Positions 26,033-36,155 are shown, counted from the first letter of the stretch. The stretch is DNA of 64,000 nucleotides from Chryseobacterium mucoviscidosis (GCF_002177115.1 NZ_MVAG01000128.1:124001-188000); one strand, 5' to 3'. Numbers and translations are program-made. Notes: generated from the letters alone by a model not told the origin.

Positions 26033-26584
26033 CTATTTTTCAAGAATAGATTCCAAGGCAGAAATTTTCTGAATTTTCTCTTTTAATTCACTGTCTTTCT
26101 CTTCGTTAGAAATTTTCTGAGCTGCTTTATCAAAATTATCATTAAAGAAAGGCAGTGTGAAGTTATCTACAATATTTCCGCCGTGAAGAGGAAAACGTTT
26201 TCCTGAAGCTTCCAAAACGCCTAAACCGCCTCTTGCTCCCGGAGCTGTTGCCATTAGCAGCATTGGTTTCTCATTCCATACTGCTCTGTCTTTAATTCTT
26301 GATGTCCAGTCGAATACATTTTTGAATGCTGAAGAGTAAGTTCCGTTATGTTCTGCCAAAGAAACCAGTAAAACATCTGCTCCGTCGATTTTTGAGGCAA
26401 AGTCTTTTGCTTCCTGCGGAACTCCGCTTTCTACTTCACGCTGGTGTTTGTAGATCGGCATTTCAAAAGCGTTCATGTCTACGATTTCCACTTCTGCATT
26501 CGGAATTAATGAAGCTGCGTAAGTAACCAGCATTTTATTGATTGATGTATCGGAATTGCTTCCTGCTATTGCTAAAACTTTCAT
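26033..26584 (-). CDS. NADPH-dependent FMN reductase family flavoprotein
   Basis: 183 residues from the start chosen here. MKVLAIAGSNSDTSINKMLV supplies the FMN phosphate loop (GSNSDTSIN), ADVLLVSLAEHNGTYSSAFKN (written in part) the isoalloxazine contact, and APGARGGLGVLEA the third loop. It is a flavodoxin-fold NAD(P)H:FMN or quinone reductase. The longer frame to 26653 runs into a dispersed repeat (26615-26676), so MKVLAIAG is preferred. A -7 box TAATTTTG (26690-26683) would make a long leader containing the repeat. The terminator/ncRNA promoter region begins downstream. Confidence 0.87.
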   Translation of the reverse strand: MKVLAIAGSNSDTSINKMLVTYAASLIPNAEVEIVDMNAFEMPIYKHQREVESGVPQEAKDFASKIDGADVLLVSLAEHNGTYSSAFKNVFDWTSRIKDRAVWNEKPMLLMATAPGARGGLGVLEASGKRFPLHGGNIVDNFTLPFFNDNFDKAAQKISNEEKDSELKEKIQKISALESILEK

Positions 26585-26614
26585 TGTTCTATTTTTAATG
26601 TATTTTATTTTTTT

Positions 26615-26676
26615 TAACCACCCCGTCAAAAATTCATTCTGAATTTTTGCCACCCCTCCAAAGGAGGGGAATTTTC
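26615..26676. repeat. Dispersed double-hairpin repeat, copy 2
   Basis: Nearly identical to the element at 24057-24119: TTAACCACCCCGTC, an AAAAATTC / GAATTTTT stem and the CCCCTCC-AAA-GGAGGGG hairpin. It separates the pirin and flavoprotein genes. Confidence 0.82.
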
Positions 26677-26695
26677 GTTGTGCAAAATTAAGGGT

Positions 26696-27424
26696 TTATT
26701 TGAGATATGACGGTAATTCCATCGGAACTTCCATTAATAATATTTCTGCGTCTTCTACGGCTTCAATGTTGAAACTTTGGGTATCCCAGATTCCTAAGCC
26801 GTCTCTTTCATTTAAAAGACGGTCTCCGATTTTTGCGCTTCCTTTCAGTACAAACGCATAAACTCCGTTTCCTTTTTTGTTCAGCGTGTAGTTTTTGCCG
26901 TTTCCTTTGGTAAAATTGGCAAGATTGAACCATGCATCCTGATGAATCCAAACGCCGTCGTCGTTTTTGTCTGGAGATAAGATCTGCTGGAAGCCGTTTA
27001 TTTTTTCACCTTCTTTAATGCTTTGCTGATCGTATCTTGGTTCTACTCCTACTTCTCTCGGGAATACCCAGATCTGTAAGAATTTTACCGCCTGATCTTT
27101 ATTTTTGTTGTATTCGCTGTGCATTACTCCGGTTCCGGCACTCATTACCTGAATTTCTCCTTTTTTAATGACTGCTGTAGTTCCCATAGAATCTTTATGC
27201 TCCAGATCTCCTTCCAACGGAATGGAAATAATTTCCATGTCTCTGTGTGGATGTGTTCCGAAACCCATTCCCTGCGTAACGGTATCGTCGTTCAATACTC
27301 TTAATACTCCGAAGTGTGTTCTTTCAGGGTTTTGGTAATTGGCAAAACTGAATGTGTGGTAAGAGTTTAACCATCCATGATTGGCGTGGCCTCTTGTGTC
27401 TGCTTTATGATATACTGTTTTCAT
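26696..27424 (-). CDS. Pirin family bicupin
   Basis: 242 residues. Metal ligands are His58, His60 (THPHRDMEI), His102 and Glu104 (MHSEYNK), the full set in pirin. The N-terminal cupin carries the iron site; the C-terminal half is the vestigial cupin. Bacterial pirins such as YhhW act on quercetin or as redox sensors; the activity here is not evident. A -7 box TACATTTG (27452-27445) lies upstream. Confidence 0.93.
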   Translation of the reverse strand: MKTVYHKADTRGHANHGWLNSYHTFSFANYQNPERTHFGVLRVLNDDTVTQGMGFGTHPHRDMEIISIPLEGDLEHKDSMGTTAVIKKGEIQVMSAGTGVMHSEYNKNKDQAVKFLQIWVFPREVGVEPRYDQQSIKEGEKINGFQQILSPDKNDDGVWIHQDAWFNLANFTKGNGKNYTLNKKGNGVYAFVLKGSAKIGDRLLNERDGLGIWDTQSFNIEAVEDAEILLMEVPMELPSYLK

Positions 27425-27497
27425 AATGTTTTTATTTTATGATACAAATGTACAGGAGATAAACGGCTAAACTGTTGATGTAAGATAAGAACGACAA

Positions 27498-27521
27498 AAT
27501 CCGCCTTTTCAGGGGATTTAT
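27498..27521 (-). terminator. Weak terminator after ilvA
   Basis: Minus strand: AAATCC and GGATTT form a short stem with interruptions, followed by TTGTCGTTC. The T-tract is poor. It would mark the end of the ilv operon. Confidence 0.45.
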
Positions 27522-27536
27522 TGTTTGTTTTTGATA

Positions 27537-28805
27537 TTACACAAGCATATTGAGAACATCGGGATTTTCGTTGAGATAGGACTCAAAATAATCCAGATTC
27601 TGCATTCTCTGTCTGAGTCCTTCGAAGTCTGATGAATCGGAAAGCTCGATTCCGACGATTGCCAAAGCTGTTTCTCTGGAGTTTTTCTTGGTGTATTCAA
27701 AATGAGTAATATCATCGTTTGTTCCCAATACATTGAGGACAAAATCTTTAAGAGCACCGGGACGCTGTGGAAATTTTACCATAAAGTAGTGCTTAAGACC
27801 GTTGTAGAGCAAAGCGCGTTCTTTAATTTCCTCCATTCTGGTAATATCGTTATTGCTTCCGCTGACGATGCACACTACACTTTTTCCTCTAATCTGCGTT
27901 TTATACTGCTCCAATGCAGAGATTGATAATGCTCCGGCAGGTTCCAGTACGATAGCCTCTTTATTGTAAAGCTGAAGAATGGTTTCACAAATTTTTCCCT
28001 CGTCTATGGAAATGCAATCTGAGAGTGTGTTCCTGCAAATTTCAAATGTTAAATCTCCTACTTTTTTCACGGCTGCTCCGTCTACAAAGCTATCAATTTC
28101 AGTAAGCTCGGTATTGATTTTGTTTTCTATGGATGTTTTCATGGAAGGCGCTCCTTTCGGTTCTACGCCTATGAGTTGGGTTTCTGCGGAAAGTTCTTTA
28201 AATACGGTGGAAATTCCCGAAGCGAGTCCTCCTCCGCCAATCGGAATAAAAACAAAGTTTGTTGCTTCTTTTTTCTGTTCTAAAATTTCGAGTGCGACTG
28301 TTGCCTGTCCTTCAATGATCTGAACGTCATCAAAAGGATGAATAAAGGCAGCACCGGAAGTTTCTGCAAAATCCAAAGCGGCTTTTTTGGATGCATCAAA
28401 GGTGTCTCCGAAGAGTTTAATGTCTACAAAATGACCGCCAAACATTTCTACCTGTTCCAGCTTTTGTTTTGGTGTGGTTACGGGCATGAAAATGGTTCCC
28501 TTAATCTGGAGCTGCTTACATGAAAAAGCGACTCCCTGAGCGTGATTCCCTGCACTTGCACAAACTATTCCTTCTGAAGTTTTGCCTTCGCTGAAAAGGG
28601 TTTTTATTTTATGATAAGCGCCTCTTAATTTGTAGGATCGCACCGGCTGTAAGTCTTCTCTTTTAAGGTAAATATGCGCATCAAATTTTTCCGACAAACG
28701 GGCGTTGTATTGCAAAGGGGTGTAATTCACCATGTTTTCGATGCTTTTTCTTGCCTGTATGACGGATTCGAGTGTGGGAAGTGTGAGTGTTTTATTCATC
28801 TTCAT
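27537..28805 (-). CDS. ilvA: Threonine dehydratase, biosynthetic type
   Basis: 422 residues. The PLP lysine is Lys59 in SYKLRGAYHK. The phosphate loop GGGGLAS and SAGNHAQG follow. The C-terminal ACT-like regulatory domain (about 330-422, FMVKFPQRPGALKDFVLNVL) carries feedback control by isoleucine in the family. It makes 2-oxobutanoate for isoleucine synthesis. It is the last gene of the ilv unit, with a palindromic element between it and ilvC. A second ATG lies two codons in. Confidence 0.94.
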   Translation of the reverse strand: MKMNKTLTLPTLESVIQARKSIENMVNYTPLQYNARLSEKFDAHIYLKREDLQPVRSYKLRGAYHKIKTLFSEGKTSEGIVCASAGNHAQGVAFSCKQLQIKGTIFMPVTTPKQKLEQVEMFGGHFVDIKLFGDTFDASKKAALDFAETSGAAFIHPFDDVQIIEGQATVALEILEQKKEATNFVFIPIGGGGLASGISTVFKELSAETQLIGVEPKGAPSMKTSIENKINTELTEIDSFVDGAAVKKVGDLTFEICRNTLSDCISIDEGKICETILQLYNKEAIVLEPAGALSISALEQYKTQIRGKSVVCIVSGSNNDITRMEEIKERALLYNGLKHYFMVKFPQRPGALKDFVLNVLGTNDDITHFEYTKKNSRETALAIVGIELSDSSDFEGLRQRMQNLDYFESYLNENPDVLNMLV

Positions 28806-28857
28806 TTATTTTACCGGTTTTTTATGGTCTTTATTTCCTGAAAACGGAAATGTCTCG

Positions 28858-28937
28858 CAGCCCGACCTGAGTGGAGCTCTTTTTCTTTTTCTAGAAAAGA
28901 AAAAAGCGGGAACGGAGGGCGGAAATAGCTGCCCCAA
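28858..28937. repeat. Dispersed palindromic element, copy 3
   Basis: AGCCCGACCTGAG ... GCGGAAATAGCT, with inner arms CTTTTTCTTTT / AAAAGAAAAAAG. The ends are those of the elements at 16599 and 20697. It sits between ilvA and ilvC. Confidence 0.7.
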
Positions 28938-28944
28938 AAAATTT

Positions 28945-30426
28945 TTATACGGTTTTTATGGATTTCATTGCCGTCATTGCCTGACGAAGTTTTCTGCCGA
29001 CCGTTTCTACCGGATGGTTTCTGAGGGTGTCGTTAACGTGAACCAATTGCGCATTGTCTACGGACGCGTCTTTTCCTTCGTTGAAGTTTTTTCCTGCGAG
29101 GTCTGTATCTACTTTTTTCATGAAGTCTGCCAAAAGGGGTTTACAAGCCTGATCGAAGAGGTAGCAGCCATATTCTGCGGTGTCGGAAATCACGCGGTTC
29201 ATCTCGAATAGTTTTTTTCTGGCGATGGTATTGGCAATGAGGGGAGCTTCGTGCAGGGATTCGTAATAGGCAGATTCCGGTTTTATTCCTGCTTCCACCA
29301 TGGTTTCGAAAGCGAGTTCTACGCCTGCTCTTATGAATGCGGACATGAGGAGATAATGATCGAAATATTCCTGTTCGGAGATTTTTACGTCTCCCGCCGG
29401 AGTTTTTTCAAAGGCTGTTTCGCCTGTTTCCGCACGCCATTTCAAAAGGTTGGCATCTCCGTTTTCCCAGTCCTGCATCATGGTTTTGGAAAATTCTCCG
29501 GAGATGATATCATCCTGATGTTTCTGGAAAAGCGGTCGCATGATGTGTTTCAATTCTTCGGAAAGTTCAAATGCTTTAATTTTTGCAGGATTGGAAAGCC
29601 GGTCCAGCATTCCGCTCACACCGCCGTGTTTCAGTGCTTCTGTGATCACCTCAACGCCGTACTGAACGAGCTTGGAAGCATAACCAGCATCAATGCCTTT
29701 TTCTACCATTTTGTCAAAGGAAAGAATGGAGCCGGTTTGTAAAAGCCCGCATAAAATGGTCTGTTCTCCCATTAAATCTGATTTTACTTCTGCTACAAAG
29801 GATGATTTTAACACTCCTGCTTTATGTCCGCCAGTTGCCACACAATAGGCTTTTGCTTCTGCCCATCCTTTTCCCTGAGGATCATTTTCGGGATGTACGG
29901 CAATAAGTGTGGGTACTCCAAAACCTCGAAGGTATTCTGCACGGACTTCGGAACCGGGGCATTTCGGGGCAACCATGATTACGGTGAGGTCTTTACGGAT
30001 CTGCATTCCTTCTTCTACGATGTTGAATCCGTGGGAATAGGACAATGTAGCCCCTTCTTTCATGAGTGGCTGTACGGTGCTGATTACGGAAGTATGCTGT
30101 TTATCGGGGGTTAAATTGATGACTAGATCTGCTGTAGGAATGAGTTCCTGATATGTTCCTACGTGAAAGCCGTTTTCTGTGGCATTTTTCCACGAGTCTC
30201 TTTTTTCGTCGATGGCTTCTTTTCTGAGGGCATAGGAAACATCTAGTCCGCTGTCTCTTAAGTTAAGCCCCTGATTAAGTCCCTGAGCGCCACATCCTAC
30301 GATTACTATTTTTTTTCCTTTTAAAGCTGCTACACCATCGGAAAATTGTGTACTGTCCATAAATTCTGCCTGTCCAAGCTGATGCAATTTTTCTCTTAGT
30401 GATAGAGTATTGAAGTAATTTGCCAT
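28945..30426 (-). CDS. ilvC: Ketol-acid reductoisomerase, class II (long form)
   Basis: 493 residues, the long class II size (E. coli IlvC is about 490) with a duplicated C-terminal knotted domain; class I enzymes are ~330. The NADPH loop is [10 protein letters not shown] (44 onward). The metal-binding acidic and basic residues lie in the KARI domains, for example [11 protein letters not shown] and [11 protein letters not shown]. It reduces and rearranges acetohydroxy acids to dihydroxy acids. It follows ilvN by 332 bases of non-coding DNA with a dispersed inverted repeat, so it could be transcribed separately. Confidence 0.95.
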   Translation of the reverse strand: MANYFNTLSLREKLHQLGQAEFMDSTQFSDGVAALKGKKIVIVGCGAQGLNQGLNLRDSGLDVSYALRKEAIDEKRDSWKNATENGFHVGTYQELIPTADLVINLTPDKQHTSVISTVQPLMKEGATLSYSHGFNIVEEGMQIRKDLTVIMVAPKCPGSEVRAEYLRGFGVPTLIAVHPENDPQGKGWAEAKAYCVATGGHKAGVLKSSFVAEVKSDLMGEQTILCGLLQTGSILSFDKMVEKGIDAGYASKLVQYGVEVITEALKHGGVSGMLDRLSNPAKIKAFELSEELKHIMRPLFQKHQDDIISGEFSKTMMQDWENGDANLLKWRAETGETAFEKTPAGDVKISEQEYFDHYLLMSAFIRAGVELAFETMVEAGIKPESAYYESLHEAPLIANTIARKKLFEMNRVISDTAEYGCYLFDQACKPLLADFMKKVDTDLAGKNFNEGKDASVDNAQLVHVNDTLRNHPVETVGRKLRQAMTAMKSIKTV

Positions 30427-30587
30427 ATTTTTGGGTAAAATGTAAAAAGTATTAAGTAAAATGTTTACTGTAACTACTTTTCAGGATTAATATTTTTATT
30501 TTAGGTTTTGTTTTGAATGTTTTTGAATATCCGTTAAACAACCTATTACTATGCACTGATATAAAAATCAATTATTTATAACAGGCA

Positions 30588-30662
30588 CTTCGACAAGCTC
30601 AGTGTGACACCTCTAATACTAAACGCTTGATTTCTAGCGATGTCAAGCTGAGCCTGTCGAAG
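30588..30662. repeat. Inverted repeat CTTCGACAAGCTCAG ... CTGAGCCTGTCGAAG
   Basis: Arms of about 22 bases pair with a few mismatches. Relatives lie at 23871 and 61220. It is the only visible structure in the 332-base ilvN-ilvC gap (30427-30758); no promoter is obvious there. Confidence 0.75.
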
Positions 30663-30758
30663 CTTTAGATTAATAAACGGACAATGAAAGAATGTTTTGA
30701 AACAATAAAACATTGTATTCAATTTCAATTCAGGATTTAAATGTTTTTGACTGATCTA

Positions 30759-31349
30759 TTACATGGTAAAAACATCATCCCGCTTATCGAGATATTCATT
30801 CTCTACAATATGCGGAGAGGGTTCACGGTTTTCAAACTGAAGTACTTTTTGGTGGATTCCCGCACTGTTTTTAATGATGGCGATTCTGGCACCGCGAACA
30901 AATTCTATGAGACCGTATTTGTTAAGTTCTTCGGTTAATCTGTCTATTTCTTCACGATGTCCGGCTGTTTCAAACACGATATAATCCTGACGGATGACTA
31001 CGGTTGATGCGCCATACTGACGAAGCAGCCGCTCTACATATACTTTTTCGGTAACCACATCTGCGGGTACTTTGTAAAGTGCCTGTTCCTGCCATACAAT
31101 TTCATCGTCTGTATTGTAATAGGCTTTCATTACATCGATCTGTTTTTCCAATTGCCGGCAAAGTTTTTTCACTACTTCTTCGTTCTCCTGAATAACGATG
31201 GTGAATCTGTGAATGCCTTCTACTTCTGAAGGTGAGGTATTCAGACTCTCGATATTGATTTTTCTCCGTGAGAAGATTCCCGATATTCTGCCGATTAAGC
31301 CCACTGAATTTTCGGTGTATAATGTGATGGTAAATTCCTTTTTTTCCAT
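30759..31349 (-). CDS. ilvN: Acetolactate synthase small (regulatory) subunit
   Basis: 196 residues. The N-terminal ACT domain (FTITLYTENSVGLIGRISGI, with the valine-binding GLIGRI-type loop) is followed by a second domain. Gene order with ilvB seven bases upstream supports the pair. It confers valine feedback on IlvB in the family. Confidence 0.93.
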   Translation of the reverse strand: MEKKEFTITLYTENSVGLIGRISGIFSRRKINIESLNTSPSEVEGIHRFTIVIQENEEVVKKLCRQLEKQIDVMKAYYNTDDEIVWQEQALYKVPADVVTEKVYVERLLRQYGASTVVIRQDYIVFETAGHREEIDRLTEELNKYGLIEFVRGARIAIIKNSAGIHQKVLQFENREPSPHIVENEYLDKRDDVFTM

Positions 31350-31356
31350 TTTCTTT

Positions 31357-33099
31357 TTATTTTAGTCTGATCTCCGAAACTGAGGTTCCCTGTGCTACCA
31401 TCGGAAATACATTGTTTTCTTTTCCTACCATCACTTCGAGAAGGTATGCCCCATTATGACTGAGCATTTTTTCGAGGGCAGCTTTTAAATCTTTTCTTTC
31501 GGATATTTTTTCACCTTCAATGTAATATCCTTTGGCAACTGCCACAAAATCGGGGCTTGTAATATTTACGAATGAGTAACGTCTGTCGTGGAATAATTGC
31601 TGCCATTGTCTCACCATTCCCAAAAACTCGTTATTGAGGATGAGAATTTTAACTTTTGCCCCAAACTGCATAATAGTTCCCAACTCCTGAAGTGTCATCT
31701 GAAATCCGCCATCTCCGATGATTGCCACTACTGTTTTTTCGGGAGCGCCATACCAAGCTCCGATAGCAGCCGGCAAACCAAATCCCATTGTTCCCAGTCC
31801 TCCGGAAGTGACACTGGATTTTGAACGGTTATACCGGGCATATCGACAAGCAACCATCTGATGCTGACCGACGTCTGTTGTGATAATGGCGTCTCCGTTG
31901 GTAAGCTCGTTTAATACTCTGATAACTTCTCCCATCGTCATGGCATCTATATTGGGATTCAGTTCATTATGTATGACTTCTTTTATTTCTTCTTTTTCCA
32001 GTTCGCGGAATTTTTCTACCCATTCTGAGTGGTCGTTTTCTTTGAGAAGTGCCGTCAGTAAAGGAAGTGTTTTTTTACAGTCGCCCCAAACAGGAACTGC
32101 TGTTTTTACATTTTTATCAATTTCTGCGGGATCAATATCAAGGTGAATTACCTTTGCCTGTTTTGCGTATTTATCGAGACGTCCGGTAACGCGGTCATCA
32201 AACCGCATTCCTACGGCGATCAATACATCGCATTCATTCGTCATTACGTTGGGGGCGTAATTTCCATGCATTCCCAACATTCCTACGTGCAATTTATGAT
32301 GGGTAGGCAACGCGCTCAGTCCCATTACGGTAGCTGCTGCCGGAAGATTAATTTTCTCAATAAAAGATTTTAATTCTTCTTCCGCTTTCCCCAGAATTAC
32401 TCCCTGTCCGAAAAGAACGAATGGCTTTTTGGCCTGATTAATGAGCTGTGCTGCTTTTTCAATATATTCTTTTCTGATCTCGGGTTCGGGACGATAACTT
32501 CGGATGTGAGTGCATTTTTTATAGCCCAAATAATCGAACAACTGAAGTTGTGCATTTTTGGTAATATCAATTAAAACAGGACCGGGACGACCGGTGTTTG
32601 CAATGTAAAATGCTTTTGCAATGGCTTCAGGAATTTCTGCGGCATCGGTAACCTGATAGTTCCATTTGGTAACCGGTGTGGTGATATTGATAACATCGGT
32701 TTCCTGAAATGCATCTGTTCCCAACAAGGAAGCATAGACCTGCCCTGTAATGCAAACTACAGGGTTACTGTCGATCATGGCATCTGCAAGTCCTGTCACC
32801 AGATTGGTGGCTCCGGGACCACTTGTTGCAAAGACAACGCCCGTTTTTCCTGATACTCTTGCAAATCCCTGTGCTGCATGAACTGCGCCCTGTTCGTGAC
32901 GAACGAGAATGTGTTTCAGTTTTTCGGAATAATCGTATAAAGCATCATAAATAGGCATAATTGCTCCACCGGGATATCCGAAAACAGTGTCTACATTTTC
33001 CTGCAATAAAGCTTCTAAAACTGCTTTGGAACCTGATATTTCGATGGCTTCCGCACTTCGGGTATCTTTCTGTTCATTTATTTCAAGTGTATTCATCAT
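31357..33099 (-). CDS. ilvB: Acetolactate synthase catalytic subunit
   Basis: 580 residues. The thiamine-diphosphate-dependent fold: HEQGAVHAAQGFARV with the catalytic Glu in the N-terminal domain, a FAD-binding central domain (GMLGMHGNYAPN) and the ThDP-Mg motif GDGGFQMTLQEL with NN near the C-terminus. It condenses pyruvate or 2-oxobutanoate with pyruvate. Two adjacent ATGs are present; the first is given. It follows ilvD by 19 bases. Confidence 0.96.
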   Translation of the reverse strand: MMNTLEINEQKDTRSAEAIEISGSKAVLEALLQENVDTVFGYPGGAIMPIYDALYDYSEKLKHILVRHEQGAVHAAQGFARVSGKTGVVFATSGPGATNLVTGLADAMIDSNPVVCITGQVYASLLGTDAFQETDVINITTPVTKWNYQVTDAAEIPEAIAKAFYIANTGRPGPVLIDITKNAQLQLFDYLGYKKCTHIRSYRPEPEIRKEYIEKAAQLINQAKKPFVLFGQGVILGKAEEELKSFIEKINLPAAATVMGLSALPTHHKLHVGMLGMHGNYAPNVMTNECDVLIAVGMRFDDRVTGRLDKYAKQAKVIHLDIDPAEIDKNVKTAVPVWGDCKKTLPLLTALLKENDHSEWVEKFRELEKEEIKEVIHNELNPNIDAMTMGEVIRVLNELTNGDAIITTDVGQHQMVACRYARYNRSKSSVTSGGLGTMGFGLPAAIGAWYGAPEKTVVAIIGDGGFQMTLQELGTIMQFGAKVKILILNNEFLGMVRQWQQLFHDRRYSFVNITSPDFVAVAKGYYIEGEKISERKDLKAALEKMLSHNGAYLLEVMVGKENNVFPMVAQGTSVSEIRLK

Positions 33100-33118
33100 G
33101 TTTCAATTTTAATTGTGA

Positions 33119-34804
33119 TTACAGGTCGGTTACGCAGCCCTGCGATGCATCTGCCACAGATTTGGCATATTTATAAAGAACTCCGCTTTTCACTTTGTAT
33201 TCAGGCTGATGAAAACCGGCTTTTCTTTTTGTAATTTCTTCATCCGACAACAATGCATTGATGGTATTTTTCTCTGCATCGAGTTCGATGAGGTCTCCGT
33301 CCTGTATAAGACCAATCAGTCCTCCTTCAAATGCTTCCGGTGTGATGTGTCCTACAACAAAACCGTGGGTTCCTCCGGAGAATCTTCCGTCTGTTATCAG
33401 TGCTACATTTTTTCCTAAGCCGGAACCCATTAAAGCGGAAGTTGGCTTCAGCATTTCGGGCATTCCGGGAGCGCCTTTCGGACCTTCGTTTTTGATCACG
33501 ACAACGTTTCCTTCTGTGATTTTTTTGTCTTCAATTCCTTTGATGAATTCTTTTTCGCCATCAAATACAATGGCTGTTCCTCTGAAATAGTTTCCTTCTT
33601 TACCTGTGATTTTGGCTACTGATCCTTTCTCAGCAAGATTTCCGTATAGTATTCTGATATGTCCTGTTTCTTTGATGGGATTTCTGATATCGTGAATAAT
33701 ATGCTGATCTCTTTCAATAATGGAGGTGACATGTTCGAGGTTTTCTGCAATGGTTTTTCCTGTTACTGTAAGACAATCTCCGTGAAGAAGTCCCAGATCC
33801 AACAGGTATTTCATCACCGCCGGAACTCCTCCTACTTTATGTAAGTCTTCCATCAGATATTTTCCGCTGGGTTTGAGGTCTGCCAGAAACGGTGTTTGAT
33901 CGCTGATCCGCTGAAAATCATCCAAAGTCAAATTGTATCCTATTGATTTTGCAATGGCAATAAAATGCAGTACAGCATTGGTGCTTCCGCCTAAAATCAT
34001 AATCAGTCTCAAAGCATTTTCAAAGGCTTTTGGTGTCATGATATCGGAAGGTTTGATGTCTTTTTCCAAAAGAATTCTGATGTAATGTCCCGCAAATTGG
34101 CATTCTTCTTTTTTCTCGCGACTGAGCGCCGGATAGGAAGAAGAATACGGAAGACTCATCCCCAGAGCTTCAATAGCGGAAGCCATGGTATTTGCGGTGT
34201 ACATTCCGCCACAGGCTCCTGCACTCGGACAGGAGTTTTGAATGACTCCCTGAAAGTCTTCTTCTGAAATTTTTCCGGCAATTTTATTTCCTAAAGCTTC
34301 AAAAGCCGAAACAATGTTCAGATCCTGACCTTTGTAATGTCCGGGAGCAATACTTCCGCCATATACCATAATGGAAGGTCGGTTCAGTCTTGCCATTGCG
34401 ATGAGGGAACCGGGCATATTTTTGTCGCATCCGGGAACGGTGATCAAACCATCGTAATACTGTCCTGCGCATACAGCTTCTATGGAATCTGCAATAATGT
34501 CCCGGCTTACCAGAGAATAGCGCATTCCGTCTGTACCATTGGTCATTCCGTCGCTTATTCCTATGGTATGAAACATTAAACCCACCAAATTCTGTTCTTT
34601 CACTCCTTTTTTCACGATTTCAGCGAGGCTGTTGAGATGCATATTGCAGGTGTTGCCATCGTAACCCATGCTTGCAATTCCGATCTGGGCTTTGTCAAAG
34701 TCTTCTTTCTGGAAACCAATACCGTAAAACATTGCCTGAGTTGCGGGCTGAGTCGGGTCTTTTGTAAGGGTTTTGGAGTATTTGTTCAGTTCTGTATTAC
34801 ACAT
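33119..34804 (-). CDS. ilvD: Dihydroxy-acid dehydratase
   Basis: 561 residues. Iron-sulphur Cys residues are Cys53 (NTCNMH), Cys126 (PGCDKNMPG) and Cys198 (SAGACGG), as in the family. GRFSGGTHG near the C-terminus binds substrate and cofactor. It overlaps ilvE by eight bases, so the two are translationally coupled. Confidence 0.96.
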   Translation of the reverse strand: MCNTELNKYSKTLTKDPTQPATQAMFYGIGFQKEDFDKAQIGIASMGYDGNTCNMHLNSLAEIVKKGVKEQNLVGLMFHTIGISDGMTNGTDGMRYSLVSRDIIADSIEAVCAGQYYDGLITVPGCDKNMPGSLIAMARLNRPSIMVYGGSIAPGHYKGQDLNIVSAFEALGNKIAGKISEEDFQGVIQNSCPSAGACGGMYTANTMASAIEALGMSLPYSSSYPALSREKKEECQFAGHYIRILLEKDIKPSDIMTPKAFENALRLIMILGGSTNAVLHFIAIAKSIGYNLTLDDFQRISDQTPFLADLKPSGKYLMEDLHKVGGVPAVMKYLLDLGLLHGDCLTVTGKTIAENLEHVTSIIERDQHIIHDIRNPIKETGHIRILYGNLAEKGSVAKITGKEGNYFRGTAIVFDGEKEFIKGIEDKKITEGNVVVIKNEGPKGAPGMPEMLKPTSALMGSGLGKNVALITDGRFSGGTHGFVVGHITPEAFEGGLIGLIQDGDLIELDAEKNTINALLSDEEITKRKAGFHQPEYKVKSGVLYKYAKSVADASQGCVTDL

Positions 34805-35699
34805 TTTGCAGGTTTAATTTCAGGTATGAATAATTTTCTTCTACGACCAAATGACGGTAAGCCTGCTGAATTTTAGCTGATAAACTGTCTTCCCAATTCA
34901 TTCTGAAAGGAATATCATTCAAAGACTCCACAGCGACAATTTCTGCTGCTGTTCCACAGAAAAATGCAGCATCTGCACCCTGCATTTCCTGCGGTGTAAA
35001 TAATTTTTCTTCATACGAAATCCCTAACTGATTACATATTTCGAAAACTGTGGCTCTTGTAATACCGGGCAAGATGTTTCCTTTTTGAGGAGTATATAGT
35101 TTTCCGTCTTTTTCATAGAATACATTTGCGCCGGAGCTTTCTGCTACATTTCCTTTTTCATCCAGAACGAGTGCCTCATCAAATCCTTTATCTTTCGCTT
35201 CCTGACTTGCCAGAATAGAATTTACGTAATGTCCGCTCACTTTAGCTTCTATTTTAAATGCTTTCGGATTAGGGCGCTGAAAAGAGGACGTCATAATTCT
35301 CAGTTTATTTGACAGATAACCGTTATCCCAATTCCATGCTTCAATAACAAGGTAGCTTTTCTGTCCTTTTGAAAGGGCCATATTGGGAGAGCAGATAACT
35401 AAAGGACGGATGTAAGCGTTACTCAGATTATTAATTTCCAACAATTTATAAGTAGTCTCTACCATTTCCTCAGTAGAATAATGGAAAGGCATATGCATCG
35501 CCTCTGCTGATTTTCTCAGTCTGTCGTAATGTTCTTTTACTTTAAAAATTTTGGTTCCATTGGCTGTTTTGTAGGATTTAATGCCTTCAAAAACCGCATA
35601 TCCGTAGTGTAATGATTGACCGTACAAATCGGTCTTTGCTTCTTTTGCTTTCACATATTCTCCATCAAAGAAGAGAACACTGTCGTCATTGTAATACAT
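34797..35699 (-). CDS. ilvE: Branched-chain amino acid aminotransferase
   Basis: 300 residues from ATG 35699. Lys153 ([10 protein letters not shown]) is the PLP lysine; [17 protein letters not shown] and GITRATVFE are the class IV motifs. It performs the last step to Val, Ile and Leu and is first in the operon. The longer open frame begins at a GTG (35798) and would run through the attenuator hairpin, so the ATG with [10 protein letters not shown] is preferred. Confidence 0.95.
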   Translation of the reverse strand: MYYNDDSVLFFDGEYVKAKEAKTDLYGQSLHYGYAVFEGIKSYKTANGTKIFKVKEHYDRLRKSAEAMHMPFHYSTEEMVETTYKLLEINNLSNAYIRPLVICSPNMALSKGQKSYLVIEAWNWDNGYLSNKLRIMTSSFQRPNPKAFKIEAKVSGHYVNSILASQEAKDKGFDEALVLDEKGNVAESSGANVFYEKDGKLYTPQKGNILPGITRATVFEICNQLGISYEEKLFTPQEMQGADAAFFCGTAAEIVAVESLNDIPFRMNWEDSLSAKIQQAYRHLVVEENYSYLKLNLQNV

Positions 35700-35740
35700 T
35701 CTATATTGTTTTAATTTTATTTTGGTGTTGGTCTTTAAAC

Positions 35741-35768
35741 AAAAAACCATTCTCGTGATGAGAATGGT
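35741..35768 (-). terminator. Attenuator terminator upstream of ilvE
   Basis: Minus strand: ACCATTCTC pairs with GAGAATGGT in a perfect 9-bp stem around ATCAC, followed by six T. It lies between a leader-peptide frame and ilvE (ATG 35699), so it must be overridden for ilvE transcription from the upstream promoter. Confidence 0.88.
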
Positions 35769-35815
35769 CTGTATTATTTCAATTTCAAAAATTATCACAA
35801 GCCATTGCCCATCAC
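35755..35815 (-). promoter_or_regulatory. Antiterminator pairing for the ilv attenuator
   Basis: The RNA segment GUGAUGGGCAAUGG (35815-35802), in leader codons 19-23, can pair with CCAUUCUCAUCAC (35767-35755), the 5' arm and loop of the terminator. Pairing is 5 + 3 (with one G-U) + 5 base pairs and one bulged C. Forming it destroys the terminator. It lies downstream of the Ile/Val codons, as ribosome-stalling attenuation requires. Confidence 0.8.
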
Positions 35816-35869
35816 CGAAAATCCGATAATGACAAAAATGACAAGAATAATAATAATTGAGTTACTCAT
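35795..35869 (-). CDS. Ile/Leu/Val-rich leader peptide of the ilv operon
   Basis: 24 residues starting MSNS, with residues 5-15 reading IIIILVIFVII. Twelve of 24 residues are Ile, Leu or Val. The stop codon is 27 bases upstream of the terminator stem. A start codon lies about 15 bases downstream of a strong promoter. Its position and composition make it a ribosome-sensing leader peptide for branched-chain amino acids and not a functional protein. Confidence 0.85.
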   Translation of the reverse strand: MSNSIIIILVIFVIIGFSVMGNGL

Positions 35870-35888
35870 TTGCTTGTATTTAACGATA

Positions 35889-35917
35889 CAAATGTATAAA
35901 CTAATTTTGATACACAA
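35889..35917 (-). promoter_or_regulatory. Promoter of the ilv operon
   Basis: TTG (35917-35915), an 18-base spacer and TACATTTG (35896-35889) on the minus strand. The transcript would begin about 35885 and enter the leader peptide at 35869. Confidence 0.8.
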
Positions 35918-36124
35918 TTACTTTTTCATAAAAAATCCGCCCGAAAATTATCAAAAATCTATAAAAAGCAGTGTTTTTTACGATATTCATTAAAAGAAAA
36001 ATATTCCATAAGCTGCTGAATTTCAAATTTTAACGTGAGATAAAAATACGATGTCTAAAATTTACCTAAAGACTCTATATCGGGATCGTATTTTTTTAAG
36101 TTTTTCTGATTTTTTGCCGTCATC

Positions 36125-36155
36125 AATAAAAAAATCTACCGGATCCGGTAGATTT
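36125..36155 (-). terminator. Terminator at the end of the starch operon
   Basis: A perfect 24-base palindrome around GGATCC (AAATCTACC / GGTAGATTT) is followed on the minus strand by seven T. It lies about 360 bases past the MFS stop, beyond a dispersed repeat. The plus strand could also use it, but with a weaker T-run. Confidence 0.72.

Noticed and set aside
35700..35798. Longer ilvE start at GTG 35798
   Set aside because: It runs through the attenuator terminator; the family start is [10 protein letters not shown] at 35699.
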